Below are positions 1 to 8,547 of a stretch of DNA of 64,000 bases, piece by piece. A model generated the notes under the pieces. That model worked only from the letters and a program-made list of their open reading frames with translations. It was not told the origin of the DNA and searched no databases. Source of the DNA: Sphingomonas edaphi (GTDB lineage: Bacteria > Pseudomonadota > Alphaproteobacteria > Sphingomonadales > Sphingomonadaceae); contig NZ_QXTF01000001.1 of the NCBI RefSeq assembly GCF_003583725.1, positions 744,001-808,000 of the forward strand. The letters run 5' to 3'. The number at the start of each line of letters is the position of its first letter. Within the stretch, counting starts at the first letter, position 1. A program made the translations under genes and the position numbers.

Positions 1-189
1 TTGCGGCCCGTCTGCTCGGATCGGCTGACCCTTGCCCTGCTTGGCGCGAAGCCAGCGGATGAAGGACGGCCCGAGCAGCAGCCCGATGAGCAGGGCAGTC
101 GCTGTCGCCGCGCCTGCTCGAAAGCTGATGTAGCGAATGAGGTTCAGAATGCCCGGGAATCCGAGCTGCTCGGCAATCAGATAGAGCAT
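1..189 (-). CDS. mraY: MraY, N-terminal part (cut by window edge)
   Basis: Phospho-N-acetylmuramoyl-pentapeptide transferase makes lipid I at the inner membrane by moving the UDP-MurNAc-pentapeptide sugar onto undecaprenyl phosphate. Only the first 63 codons are present. The product opens [20 protein letters not shown] and contains a first membrane helix followed by a basic loop ([14 protein letters not shown]), as in the MraY N-terminus. The ATG at 189 lies inside the 3' end of murF (13-base overlap), the standard murF-mraY junction of the dcw cluster, so translation is probably coupled. The rest of the enzyme lies beyond position 1. The assignment rests on the short N-terminus plus gene order. 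Confidence 0.9.
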   Translation of the reverse strand, partial: MLYLIAEQLGFPGILNLIRYISFRAGAATATALLIGLLLGPSFIRWLRAKQGKGQPIRADGPQ

Positions 190-1568
190 GCCGGTTCCCT
201 CACCATGCGCTCGACCAGTTTGGCAAGCCCAATGCTGTTCGATGCCTTGACCAGCACCGCGTCGCCCGGCTCGACGATCTTCGCCAACAGCGCCGCCGCT
301 TCGTCGGCATCTTCAGCACGGTCGACGATCACGTCACCGTCCAGCGCATCTTCCAGCGGGCGCATGTCGGCGCCCACCAGGATAAGCTGGTCGACATCGG
401 CCGCCACCACCGCCGGGGCCAGCGCCGCGTGAAGTTCGTCGGCTTTGTCACCAAGCTCTCGCATCGGGCCGAGCACGGCGATTCGCCGGACGGCGTCCCG
501 CTCCTCGCCCAGCGACTTGAGCGTCGCCGCCATCGACGCCGGGTTGGCGTTGTAACTTTCATCGATCAGCAAATATTGGCCACCGTGGGCCGGCAGCCGG
601 TGCCGCTCGCCGCGCCCCTTCAGCCCGCCCATATCCGCTAAGGCTAGGCCGGCGACGGCGAGGTCGGCACCGACCGCTTCGACTGCTGCAAGCACCGCCA
701 GTGAATTGGTCACCCAATGGTCGCCGCGCTGGGCGATGGTGTAGGTTAGTTCACTCTCCAGCAGGCGAGCGGTAACCAGGCTCCCGCCATTGTCGGACTT
801 GACCGCATGGATGGCCGTGACGTCGGCCTCGCCACCGCCGAAAGTCACGATCCGCTCCGCATGACGCCGCGCAGCCTTCACCAGCCGGTCGCGGTAGGGC
901 GTGTCTTCCGGCACGATAGCAACGCCCTCGGGCTCCAGTCCTTCGAAGATCTCCGCCTTCGCGTCGGCGATGGCCTCCATCGACCCCAGATGCTCTATAT
1001 GCGCCGACGCGATGGTGGTGATGAGCGCAACATGCGGCCGCACCAACCGCGTCAGGCTGGCGATCTCGCCCGCGTGGTTCATTCCCATTTCCAGCACCGC
1101 GAACTCGCTGCTGCGCGGCATTCGCGAAAGGCTAAGGGGTACGCCGGTGTGGTTATTGTAGCTTTTGACGGACCGATGGACTGTGCCCGGCGAGTAGCGG
1201 TCGAGTGCCGCGAACAGCGCTTCTTTGGTGGATGTCTTGCCGACTGACCCGGTGACGCCGATGACGGTGCCCGTCATGCGCTGACGGGCGGCGATGGCGA
1301 GTTTGGTGAGAGCTTCGGCGACGTCGTCAACCAGCACGTGGGGGCCGTCCACCGGCCGGTTGACCAGCGCCCCGACCGCGCCTGCCGCAAAGGCCCTAGC
1401 GACGAAGTCATGACCGTCCGCGACCGTTCCCGGCATAGCGACGAACAGCCAGCCATCCTCGACCTCACGGCTATCGAACGTGACCCCGCTGGCGGCAAAG
1501 TTGCCGCCCGCCACGCTGCCACCGGTCGCCGCCACGATTTCTTCGCTAGTCCACAACATTTCAGTCAT
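177..1568 (-). CDS. murF: MurF, UDP-MurNAc-tripeptide D-Ala-D-Ala ligase
   Basis: Cytoplasmic ATP-dependent ligase that adds D-Ala-D-Ala to UDP-MurNAc-tripeptide, the last soluble precursor step of peptidoglycan synthesis. The product is 463 aa, a normal length. Mur-ligase ATP loop [11 protein letters not shown] sits near residues 104-114, the central domain has the [12 protein letters not shown] motif, and the C-terminal domain has [12 protein letters not shown] chose the ATG at 1568 because it forms an ATGA overlap with the murE stop and has GGGAA upstream; an ATG nine bases earlier has no room for a ribosome site. The 3' end overlaps mraY. Confidence 0.95.
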   Translation of the reverse strand: MTEMLWTSEEIVAATGGSVAGGNFAASGVTFDSREVEDGWLFVAMPGTVADGHDFVARAFAAGAVGALVNRPVDGPHVLVDDVAEALTKLAIAARQRMTGTVIGVTGSVGKTSTKEALFAALDRYSPGTVHRSVKSYNNHTGVPLSLSRMPRSSEFAVLEMGMNHAGEIASLTRLVRPHVALITTIASAHIEHLGSMEAIADAKAEIFEGLEPEGVAIVPEDTPYRDRLVKAARRHAERIVTFGGGEADVTAIHAVKSDNGGSLVTARLLESELTYTIAQRGDHWVTNSLAVLAAVEAVGADLAVAGLALADMGGLKGRGERHRLPAHGGQYLLIDESYNANPASMAATLKSLGEERDAVRRIAVLGPMRELGDKADELHAALAPAVVAADVDQLILVGADMRPLEDALDGDVIVDRAEDADEAAALLAKIVEPGDAVLVKASNSIGLAKLVERMVREPACSI

Positions 1569-2980
1569 GCCGCGCATTCCCGCGCCACGGTCACGTCGTC
1601 AAACGGAAGCACCCTGTCTCCTATGATCTGTCCCTGTTCGTGGCCCTTGCCGGCCACCAATACGATGTCACCCGCCTTCGCCATGGCGACGGCCGCCGCA
1701 ATGGCTTCGCGCCGGTCGCCGATCTCCTGCGCGCCCGGCGCTCCGGCGAGTACGGCACGGCGGATCGTGGTCGGATTCTCGCTACGCGGATTGTCGTCCG
1801 TGACGATCACCACATCGCTGAGCCGTGCAGCAACTGCGCCCATTTCGGGCCGTTTGCCCTCGTCGCGGTCGCCGCCGGCACCGAGCACCGTGATGAGCCG
1901 GCCATCGACGTGCGGTCGAAGCGCCGCGATCGCCGCTTCGACAGCGTCCGGTGTGTGCGCATAATCAACGTAGACCGGCGCGCCCGCCCGGCTGATCACA
2001 GCCCGCTCGAGCCGGCCACGAACTGGAGATACCCGACCCATGGCCAAAAGTGTCGGCGCCCAGTCGCCGCCGGTCGCTAGGGCAAGCCCGGCCGCAGTCA
2101 GCACGTTGTTCATCTGATAGGCGCCGATGAGGGGAAGGGAGAGTGCATGCTCCTTCCCGTCGTGCCGAAGCAGCAGCTGCTGGCCAAGCGGCGTGGACTG
2201 GCGGGATATCAGCTCAATGGTCTCGGCACCCGGCCCGACCGTCACCAGCGTCAATCCGCGCCGCTTCGCGTGCTCGATGACGGATTTGGATTTCGGATCG
2301 CCGGTCCAGACGACTGCGGTCCCATTCCCTTGGACAACCTCGTCGAACAGCCGCATCTTGGCTGCGAAATAAGCGTCCATGTTCGGATGATAGTCGAGAT
2401 GGTCGCGGCTTAAATTGGTGAAGGCCGCTGCCTTCACGGGCACGCCTTCGGCCCGATACTGATCCAGTCCATGACTGGAGGCTTCGTACGCCACATGGCT
2501 GATGCCCATTCGCTTGAGGCCCGCCATGTTGGACAGAAACGTGACGATGTCGGGCGTCGTTAGCCCTGTCTTCACCTGATCGTCCGCGGTGGTGACGCCC
2601 AATGTGCCGATCGATGCGGAGCGATGCCCGGCCATGCGCCAAATCTGCCTAGTCAGCTCAACCGTGGACGTTTTGCCGTTGGTGCCGGTCACGGCGACGA
2701 TCGTCTCGGGAAAGGGGGCAAAGAAACGCGCGGCCAGCTCGGCGAACAGCTTGCGCGGCTCGTCGGCGGCAAGATGTATCGCGCCCTCGACTACTGCTTC
2801 GGGCCGTGCGACGACCGCAGCCGCACCGCGCTTCACGGCCTCGGGAATGAAATCCTCGCCGTTGAAACGGCTGCCCCGGAACGCACCGAAGATATTGCCG
2901 CGCGCGACCTTGCGGTGGTCCAGCGCGAAACCGGTGACGTCCGAATCATTCTCAATGCCGGCGAGCTCGCCCAAAAGCAT
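1565..2980 (-). CDS. murE: MurE, UDP-MurNAc-dipeptide:meso-DAP ligase
   Basis: Cytoplasmic Mur ligase adding the third residue of the stem peptide. The 471-aa product has the ATP loop GTNGKTS at residues 99-105. The DNPRSENP motif near the C-terminus is the signature of meso-diaminopimelate-specific enzymes rather than lysine-specific ones. The start at 2980 gives MLLGELAGIE, with AAGGGG about 9 bases upstream, 4 bases after the ftsI stop. An in-frame upstream extension runs 28 codons back into ftsI and looks non-coding. It overlaps murF by four bases. Confidence 0.95.
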   Translation of the reverse strand: MLLGELAGIENDSDVTGFALDHRKVARGNIFGAFRGSRFNGEDFIPEAVKRGAAAVVARPEAVVEGAIHLAADEPRKLFAELAARFFAPFPETIVAVTGTNGKTSTVELTRQIWRMAGHRSASIGTLGVTTADDQVKTGLTTPDIVTFLSNMAGLKRMGISHVAYEASSHGLDQYRAEGVPVKAAAFTNLSRDHLDYHPNMDAYFAAKMRLFDEVVQGNGTAVVWTGDPKSKSVIEHAKRRGLTLVTVGPGAETIELISRQSTPLGQQLLLRHDGKEHALSLPLIGAYQMNNVLTAAGLALATGGDWAPTLLAMGRVSPVRGRLERAVISRAGAPVYVDYAHTPDAVEAAIAALRPHVDGRLITVLGAGGDRDEGKRPEMGAVAARLSDVVIVTDDNPRSENPTTIRRAVLAGAPGAQEIGDRREAIAAAVAMAKAGDIVLVAGKGHEQGQIIGDRVLPFDDVTVARECAA

Positions 2981-2984
2981 TCGA

Positions 2985-4685
2985 TCAATGCCCCTTTTCT
3001 TTTTGGACGTAGGGCAGGACCTCGGCCATGTTGGGTTCGCGGCGCTTATCGGGGCGCACGCCAAGCATCGGTGCGATCCGGGCCACTGTCCGGCCGAACG
3101 CTGGCGCGATGTTCCAGCCAGCCGTGCTGAACCCGAAGGTCTCCGCTGTCGCCTTGGGCTCGTCCAGCATCATCACCATCACGAAGCGCGGCTCGTCCAT
3201 CGGGAAAACCCCCGCAAAACTCGTCACCTTCAACGACCTGTTATGATATTTTTCCGCAGTGCCGGTTTTGCCGCCAACCCGATAACCCGGTGCATCGGCC
3301 TTCTTTCCAGTACCGTCGGTTACGACAAGCCGCAGCAAGGACCGCATCTTGTAGCTGGTGTCCTCGCTGAACACACGGCGCCCTTTGCCCGCCGGATGAT
3401 TGCGGTCAACTTTAAGCAAGGTTGCTGGCCGGTATATTCCACCGTTGAACAAGGTCGCGTAACCGCTGGCAAGGTGAAGCGGCGTGACCGCGATACCGTG
3501 TCCATAGCCCACGGTCATAGTTTCGATCTGGTTCCAGTTGGCGCCGGGCGAAAGCGTGCGGCCGCGCTCCAAGAGCTCGACTTCCACCTTGTCGAGAAAT
3601 CCCATCTGTTTCAGGAACTCCCGCTGCCGCTTGGCCCCAAGCTGATCGGCGATCTGCGCGGTGCCGATGTTCGAGCTTTCCTTCATGATCTCGGCGACCG
3701 AGCAGGCCCGCCCATAGGGATGAGTATCGTTAATCGTCCGTCCGGCAACGTGCAGCTGCCGCGGACAGCTGTACATCTGCCCCATTGACTTCACGATCCC
3801 CGCATCCATCGCCATTGCGACCGTGAACGGCTTGAACGTCGAACCGAGCTCGTAAACGCCGAGCGTGGCACGATTGAAACGGGCCTCTGGCGTCCCTTGC
3901 CCGGCGGCGTTGGGGTTCAATTGCGGCAAGGACGTCATCGCCAGCACTTCGCCAGTGTGGATGTCCATGATGACGCCGGCGGCACCAATCGCGGAGAAGT
4001 GCGACATGGCCCCACCCAGCTCATGTTCCAGCGCCTGCTGCACCTTGCTTGAAATGCTGAGCGTGATCGGTTCTCCACGCCGTTCGGGATCGAGCAGCTG
4101 TTGATCGAACGCCCGCTCGATGCCGGCGTTACCCTTCCCGTCGATATCGGTGTACCCGATGACATGCGCGGCAAGCGAGGTCTGCGGGTAAAGCCGGTCA
4201 GGCTCACGTTCCAAGGCCAAACCCGGTTCGCCGAGGGAATTGATCGCTGCCACCAAGCCTGGCGGCGCGCGACGGCGGAGATAATAGAAGTTTCGTCCCG
4301 AGCGCAGCATCTGGAGATATGCCGCCTCGTCCTTCTCCGGCATCAGTTCGGCGAGCTTGCGGGCGAGGTCGAGCTTGTTGCCGATGACCTTCGCCGGCTG
4401 CAGGCCGATAGTCCAGGCATCGATCGTACGCGCCAGCGCCTGCCCGTCCCGGTCGACGATGTCCCCGCGTTCCGGAGTAAGATCGAGGGCGCCGCCCTTG
4501 CGGCCGGCATGGTCACCGAATGCCGCCAGGTAGACGAGCCGCAACGCGATGATGGCGATGATGCCGGCATAGACCAGCATGCCGAACATTAGCCGCTGAT
4601 GCATCACCGCCAATATCTGGCGACGCTGTCCGACGAGACGGAGCCGCTCGGGCCGTGCGACGAGAGCGGGCGTCGGGGCGTTCAT
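2985..4685 (-). CDS. ftsI: FtsI/PBP3, division-specific peptidoglycan transpeptidase
   Basis: Class B penicillin-binding protein that cross-links septal peptidoglycan as part of the divisome. The 566-aa product has a short cytoplasmic N-terminus, one membrane anchor near residues 34-54 (MLVYAGIIAIIALRLVYL), the PBP dimerisation domain and a transpeptidase domain. All three active-site motifs are visible: SxxK as GSTFKPF, SxN as ESSNIG and KTG as GGKTGTAEK. The ATG at 4685 shares one base with the ftsL stop (TGATG), indicating translational coupling. Confidence 0.95.
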   Translation of the reverse strand: MNAPTPALVARPERLRLVGQRRQILAVMHQRLMFGMLVYAGIIAIIALRLVYLAAFGDHAGRKGGALDLTPERGDIVDRDGQALARTIDAWTIGLQPAKVIGNKLDLARKLAELMPEKDEAAYLQMLRSGRNFYYLRRRAPPGLVAAINSLGEPGLALEREPDRLYPQTSLAAHVIGYTDIDGKGNAGIERAFDQQLLDPERRGEPITLSISSKVQQALEHELGGAMSHFSAIGAAGVIMDIHTGEVLAMTSLPQLNPNAAGQGTPEARFNRATLGVYELGSTFKPFTVAMAMDAGIVKSMGQMYSCPRQLHVAGRTINDTHPYGRACSVAEIMKESSNIGTAQIADQLGAKRQREFLKQMGFLDKVEVELLERGRTLSPGANWNQIETMTVGYGHGIAVTPLHLASGYATLFNGGIYRPATLLKVDRNHPAGKGRRVFSEDTSYKMRSLLRLVVTDGTGKKADAPGYRVGGKTGTAEKYHNRSLKVTSFAGVFPMDEPRFVMVMMLDEPKATAETFGFSTAGWNIAPAFGRTVARIAPMLGVRPDKRREPNMAEVLPYVQKEKGH

Positions 4686-5374
4686 CAGTCGGTTACGCTG
4701 TCCTTGGGTTTGGCTTTGGGGCTGCCGGCGCCAGAAGCTGCCTTGGGCGAGCTGCCTTTGGCCTTGGGCTTGGCCGTTTGCAAGGGAGCGAGCGGATCGG
4801 CCGTCGCGGTTTTGACTGACTTCGTCGCAGCCAGCGCCTTGGGCGGCCTGGAGGCCCCGGCAGCCGGCTTCGCAACTGGTGCTCCCGGCTTGATTGCGAG
4901 CCTTTGCGTTACTGCCGGTGTTTTATCCGGCACCGAATAACTTGCTACATGCACCATTTCGCTGACGGAGCGCGACGCCGGCGCTGATGTGGGCGCCTCA
5001 CCCGTCAGCTTGGACTGCGGCGCATCCTGCTCGACCGGCGCGGAGGCGAGGATGACTGGTGCAGCGATCGCGGGCTTCGCTTCCGGCTTGACCAGCGTTG
5101 CCAGTTGGAATCCGCCCTCGACGAACTGGTCGGCGGTCGGTGCCGACAGACGGATGAAGCGTACGTTCCAGCGCTCCAACTGCGCAAGGCGGCCGCGAGT
5201 GCCAATCTCGGTCTGTAGCAGCCGGATGTCGCGCTGCGCCATGGCAATCTCGGTCTCAACATCCTCAAGCGCCGCCCGCTCGGAGGCAACGCGCAGCGAC
5301 ACCAAGTAGAAACCCAGTGCGGCCGCCGCGACGGTGCCGGCCCAGAATACCGGTGCAAATCCCCGCGCGCTCAT
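4685..5374 (-). CDS. ftsL: FtsL-like divisome protein with long Ala/Pro/Lys-rich tail
   Basis: FtsL is a bitopic scaffold of the FtsQLB complex that helps activate FtsWI. The 229-aa product has one membrane helix near residues 8-24 and a heptad-like coiled coil ([20 protein letters not shown]) ending in the [11 protein letters not shown] segment seen in alphaproteobacterial homologues. From about residue 95 to the end it is low complexity, rich in Ala, Pro, Lys and Ser, and about twice the length of E. coli FtsL. The ATG at 5374 overlaps the rsmH stop (ATGA) and follows AGGAGA. Identity comes mainly from position between rsmH and ftsI plus topology. Confidence 0.85.
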   Translation of the reverse strand: MSARGFAPVFWAGTVAAAALGFYLVSLRVASERAALEDVETEIAMAQRDIRLLQTEIGTRGRLAQLERWNVRFIRLSAPTADQFVEGGFQLATLVKPEAKPAIAAPVILASAPVEQDAPQSKLTGEAPTSAPASRSVSEMVHVASYSVPDKTPAVTQRLAIKPGAPVAKPAAGASRPPKALAATKSVKTATADPLAPLQTAKPKAKGSSPKAASGAGSPKAKPKDSVTD

Positions 5375-6318
5375 GCTGCCTTCTCCTGGTCCCACGCGGG
5401 CGCATCGGTGCGGACCGCCGTACGGAGCCGGGCCGAGCGCGCGCGCGGGTTGCGAGCCAGCTCGGCCTCGGAAGGAGAGACCGGCTTGGCGACTTGTTCG
5501 AATGAGGGGGCGGGACCGGCGGCGGCGAGCGGGCGATGCCGCGATCCGGCGGGCGTCGCCCCGCTACGGGCCTTCAGGAACCGCTTCACTATTCGGTCCT
5601 CCAGGCTGTGAAAGGTAACGACGGCCAGCCGGCCGCCCGGACGGAGCGAACGTTCGGCGGCGCGCAGCCCCTGCTCCAACTCCTCCAGCTCGGCATTTAA
5701 GTGAATGCGAATGGCTTGGAAGGTGCGAGTTGCAGGGTCGCTCTTCTGGCCCTGCCGGTAACCGAGGGCGCGTCGCACCACCGCCGCAAGCTCGGCCGTC
5801 CGGGTCAACGGCCTTGCAGCGACGATGGCGCGCGCAACCGCGCGGGCACGCGGCTCCTCACCATATTCCTTGAGGACGCGGGCAATATCGCCCTCTTCGG
5901 CATGGTTGAGAAAATCAGCGGCGGTTTCGCCCGACTGGCTCATGCGCATATCGAGCGGACCGTCTTTCTGGAAGGAAAAGCCGCGGTCGGCCTGGTCGAG
6001 CTGCATGGACGAAACACCGATATCGAGCGCTATGCCGTCAACGGGCAGCAGGCCGCGGTCCGCCAGCGCACGGTCCATTTGACTGAAGCGTTCGTTGACC
6101 AGCGTCAGCCGAGGATCCGGGACGAGTGAGGGGCCATTGGCGATCGCGTCGGGATCGCGATCGAAGCCGATCACCCGTCCCGCCCCCGCCCCGAGCAGGG
6201 CCTTAGTATAGCCGCCAGCTCCGAACGTGCCGTCGACTAGGGTCTCGCCGGGGACGACGGCGAGACCCACGACAACCTCGTTGATGAGGACCGGGATATG
6301 AGGTGCGTCATTGCTCAC
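5371..6318 (-). CDS. rsmH: RsmH (MraW), 16S rRNA C1402 N4-methyltransferase
   Basis: SAM-dependent methyltransferase that N4-methylates C1402 of 16S rRNA in the ribosomal P site. The 315-aa product begins [15 protein letters not shown] and has the SAM-binding motif [14 protein letters not shown], the [10 protein letters not shown] segment, and the terminal [12 protein letters not shown] motif of the family. The start is GTG at 6318, overlapping the mraZ stop as GTGA. It lies between mraZ and ftsL, the usual place in the dcw cluster. Confidence 0.95.
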   Translation of the reverse strand: MSNDAPHIPVLINEVVVGLAVVPGETLVDGTFGAGGYTKALLGAGAGRVIGFDRDPDAIANGPSLVPDPRLTLVNERFSQMDRALADRGLLPVDGIALDIGVSSMQLDQADRGFSFQKDGPLDMRMSQSGETAADFLNHAEEGDIARVLKEYGEEPRARAVARAIVAARPLTRTAELAAVVRRALGYRQGQKSDPATRTFQAIRIHLNAELEELEQGLRAAERSLRPGGRLAVVTFHSLEDRIVKRFLKARSGATPAGSRHRPLAAAGPAPSFEQVAKPVSPSEAELARNPRARSARLRTAVRTDAPAWDQEKAA

Positions 6319-6800
6319 ATCCCGCGCTCCTCTATCCGGAAGCGGGCGATATCCTTCATGTCTTCCGGGATGTTCGGGTCGGCCAGAAACAGTTTCGGGT
6401 TCCAGATTTGGAAGGTTTCACCGACGCCGATGAACAGCGCGAGATCGTCCAGCTGGCCCTTCCGGCGCATCATGGCGGGCAGGACGATGCGGCCGCTACT
6501 GTCGTAGGGAACCTCTTCGGTAGCGCCGAAGGCCATCATCGTGCGGCGGGCATAGTCAAGTTCGGAGGCCGGATCGGTTTCCTGCTTTTCCAAGAGCCGT
6601 TCGATCTTCGCATGCTTCAGCGCCGCGTAGGCGGGATCATAGGCGCTAAGAGCTGGGAAACTATCGTGCTTGGCTAGGACGATGCTGCGGGCGTCACCCC
6701 GCCGCTCAATCACCGTGCGCAGGAAGGCGGGCACGGAAACGCGACCCTTCGCGTCTACCGCGTTCAAAGCACTGCCCTGAAACAGATGCTCTAGCGCCAC
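6315..6800 (-). CDS. mraZ: MraZ, transcriptional regulator of the dcw cluster
   Basis: MraZ is an AbrB-like DNA-binding protein that represses its own operon in E. coli. The 161-aa product has the two diagnostic DxxxR-type motifs, DAKGRVSVP near the N-terminus and DSSGRIVLP in the second half. I place the start at GTG 6800 (protein [13 protein letters not shown]) because GAGGTGG lies about 8 bases upstream; the reading frame is open for 32 more codons with Arg-rich non-conserved sequence that I regard as leader. It heads the cluster, with the likely operator upstream. Confidence 0.9.
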   Translation of the reverse strand: MALEHLFQGSALNAVDAKGRVSVPAFLRTVIERRGDARSIVLAKHDSFPALSAYDPAYAALKHAKIERLLEKQETDPASELDYARRTMMAFGATEEVPYDSSGRIVLPAMMRRKGQLDDLALFIGVGETFQIWNPKLFLADPNIPEDMKDIARFRIEERGM

Positions 6801-6928
6801 GTCCCACCTCGTTCGGCGCGCAAAGCTCCCCCGTTCGCGGACGCACGATTTTTCGCGCATTCCGCGGCACACTCGACTCAATTGGGTTTGCCCCACGCTA
6901 CAGCCGATGTTGGTAACTCAACCAACCG

Positions 6929-6963
6929 TGGGTTACAATGGGTTTTGATGCCAATTCATGGGT
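6929..6963. promoter_or_regulatory. Phased TGGGT repeats upstream of mraZ, candidate MraZ operator
   Basis: TGGGTT occurs at 6929, 6939 and 6959 on the plus strand, so the copies are spaced by 10 and 20 bases, one and two helical turns; 6949 carries a degraded TGCCA. E. coli MraZ is known to bind TGGGN repeats spaced by five bases upstream of mraZ. Here the repeats lie about 130-160 bases upstream of the mraZ start and read opposite to transcription. The role is inferred from this match. I could not identify the -35/-10 elements with confidence. Confidence 0.55.
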
Positions 6964-7078
6964 TTTCATGCCGTCTGGCGGATTTTCAACGGTTTTTCAT
7001 GATCTCTTAACTATTTGTTCCGCGCCTGTTCTTGCGGGACAACCCTGTGGATAACCATGTTGGCAAACTGCGCGGGAA

Positions 7079-7780
7079 TCAGCGTGAGGGCGCGGTTTCG
7101 AGCCGGTCGAGCTCATCCGTCAGCAGCTCGAGATTGCCCGCTTCGCCGTTCAGAAAGTCCGCGTCGGCGATAATCGTTGCCTGGCCCTTGCCGACGTCGC
7201 ACCGTGCGACAAAGCCATCCCCCGCCATTTCGCACCGCGCGCTGGATAGTTTGCCAATCGACGCTGTGCTGACGGATTGGTCGCCATTGCCGACGGTAGT
7301 GGCGCCATCTATCGGCCCGGTCAGGCTTACGCCCCAGTGCGCCAACAGCCCCGTATCGGCGAAGGCTGGCGGCGGGCGAAGCGGATCACCGATTGGCCGC
7401 GCGCTTTCCCACTCCAGCCGGGGGTCTGCCAGCAGCAAGACCTTGCCCCCCTGTCGCACCCAACGGTCCAGTTCGACCAGCACCTCGGCCGGTTGTGCGC
7501 GCGGATGCGCCATCAAGAGGTATCGCTTGCCCTTCAGGCTGGCAGCGTCGGCCACCGCGATCGGCACGACCTCATAACGCTCCTGCAATCGGCTTAGAGT
7601 CGGCGAGCCGCCTTCGAGGCCGAAGTTCTCGCTGAAAACTAGGGGCAAGCTGGTCAGGAGCGCTAGCACCGGCCGATCGTCCCTTACCCCATGGTCGTCG
7701 CGCCCCGCCAGGGCTGCAACCGCAACCGCGGCCAGCAGCAGCAGCACGGCGCCGCCGATTCCAAGCGCCTTGGGCGTCAT
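7079..7780 (-). CDS. GldG/ABC-auxiliary-like membrane-anchored protein
   Basis: The 233-aa product starts with an uncleaved-looking hydrophobic anchor (residues about 5-26) and then a soluble domain resembling the DUF4350 / ABC-transporter auxiliary (GldG-like) fold: PVLALLTSLPLVF, a short Leu/Val core with RYLLMAHPRAQ, then GGKVLLLADPRLEW. No ABC ATPase or permease gene lies nearby, so it may act alone or with the small membrane protein whose stop it overlaps by four bases (ATGA at 7777-7780). The substrate and process are unknown. The family assignment is moderate, by motif similarity only. Confidence 0.7.
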   Translation of the reverse strand: MTPKALGIGGAVLLLLAAVAVAALAGRDDHGVRDDRPVLALLTSLPLVFSENFGLEGGSPTLSRLQERYEVVPIAVADAASLKGKRYLLMAHPRAQPAEVLVELDRWVRQGGKVLLLADPRLEWESARPIGDPLRPPPAFADTGLLAHWGVSLTGPIDGATTVGNGDQSVSTASIGKLSSARCEMAGDGFVARCDVGKGQATIIADADFLNGEAGNLELLTDELDRLETAPSR

Positions 7781-8034
7781 TCGGGTTGGACGGGATTCGG
7801 CGCCTGTTCGCTCGCCGCGGAGTTCGATCCCGTCGTCCCCGGCGCGGCGCCAATTTCGGCCAGCGGCTCATTGGGCTCGCCGGCTTGGACATTCTGCTGT
7901 GGAGGCGGCGCGGTCGGGTCTTCGCTCGACCGGCTGATCGCTGTGCCCAGGAGCACCAGCAGAAAGACGAAAGCAAGGCCGGTCAGGCCGATGCGGATAC
8001 GCTGTGTCCGTTCATCCCGTTCGGCGCGGTTCAT
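7777..8034 (-). CDS. Small single-pass membrane protein
   Basis: An 85-aa product starting MNRAERDERTQRIRIGL: a charged cytoplasmic head, one membrane helix near residues 15-35 (LTGLAFVFLLVLLGTAI) and a Pro/Ala/Gln/Glu-rich tail that would lie in the periplasm. It overlaps the GldG-like gene by ATGA, so the two are likely co-translated partners. The ATG at 8034 is preferred over a TTG ten codons earlier. There is no recognised family; the arrangement recalls small accessory subunits encoded beside DUF4350 proteins, but that is inference. Confidence 0.65.
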   Translation of the reverse strand: MNRAERDERTQRIRIGLTGLAFVFLLVLLGTAISRSSEDPTAPPPQQNVQAGEPNEPLAEIGAAPGTTGSNSAASEQAPNPVQPE

Positions 8035-8114
8035 TCGACCAACGTATGCGTGGGAACCGACCAATGCAACGCGAAGCGCTTTACGAACCGTGCTGCGATT
8101 GCGAAATAAGGGTT

Positions 8115-8465
8115 ATGATTCGCAACCTTTCCCTGATCGTCTTGGGTGCGGCGGCGCTTGCCGCCTGCAACACCCAGCCCGAAAATATCGTCGCCGGCGA
8201 GCGGCCCGATCCGATGGCGGACCAGCTTGCCAATGCGGCACCGGTCCAACTTCCGCCAGCCATTGCGGCGTCGAAAACCTATCGCTGCAAGGACAACAGC
8301 CTGCTTTACATCGACTGGTACAGCGACGGCAGCGCCCGCGTGAAGAAGGATAAGGCCGAAGCCGGCACCGAGGTTGCGGCTCCCGCGGAAGGCATCGCGT
8401 CGCCGCTGACTGGCGATGCGAAGAGCGCGTCTGTAACGTTTAACGGGCAGAGCTGCCACGCCTGA
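8115..8465 (+). CDS. Small outer-membrane-type lipoprotein, possibly MliC-like
   Basis: The 116-aa product has a lipoprotein signal with lipobox LAAC at residues 15-18. The mature part contains YRCKDNSLLYIDWYSDGSA and ends SVTFNGQSCHA, with one Cys near each end of the domain that could form a disulphide. The YxCxD...L.V.. layout recalls the MliC/PliC family of c-type lysozyme inhibitors, but similarity is weak. The ATG at 8115 follows AAGGG. It is divergent from the GldG-like pair and ends before a strong terminator. Confidence 0.75.
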   Translation: MIRNLSLIVLGAAALAACNTQPENIVAGERPDPMADQLANAAPVQLPPAIAASKTYRCKDNSLLYIDWYSDGSARVKKDKAEAGTEVAAPAEGIASPLTGDAKSASVTFNGQSCHA

Positions 8466-8486
8466 CCCGGGCAATTCCCGTTCTTG

Positions 8487-8518
8487 AAACCCCCGGTCGA
8501 AACCGCCGGGGGTTTTTC
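8487..8518 (+). terminator. Rho-independent terminator after the lipoprotein gene
   Basis: A perfect 10-base stem AAACCCCCGG / CCGGGGGTTT (8487-8496 and 8506-8515) with a 9-base loop, running into TTTTTC. It lies 22 bases after the lipoprotein stop and 30 bases before purL, so purL must have its own promoter in or near this hairpin region. Confidence 0.85.
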
Positions 8519-8547
8519 TTTGCCCATTGCAACGCTAGTGCGCGCGC

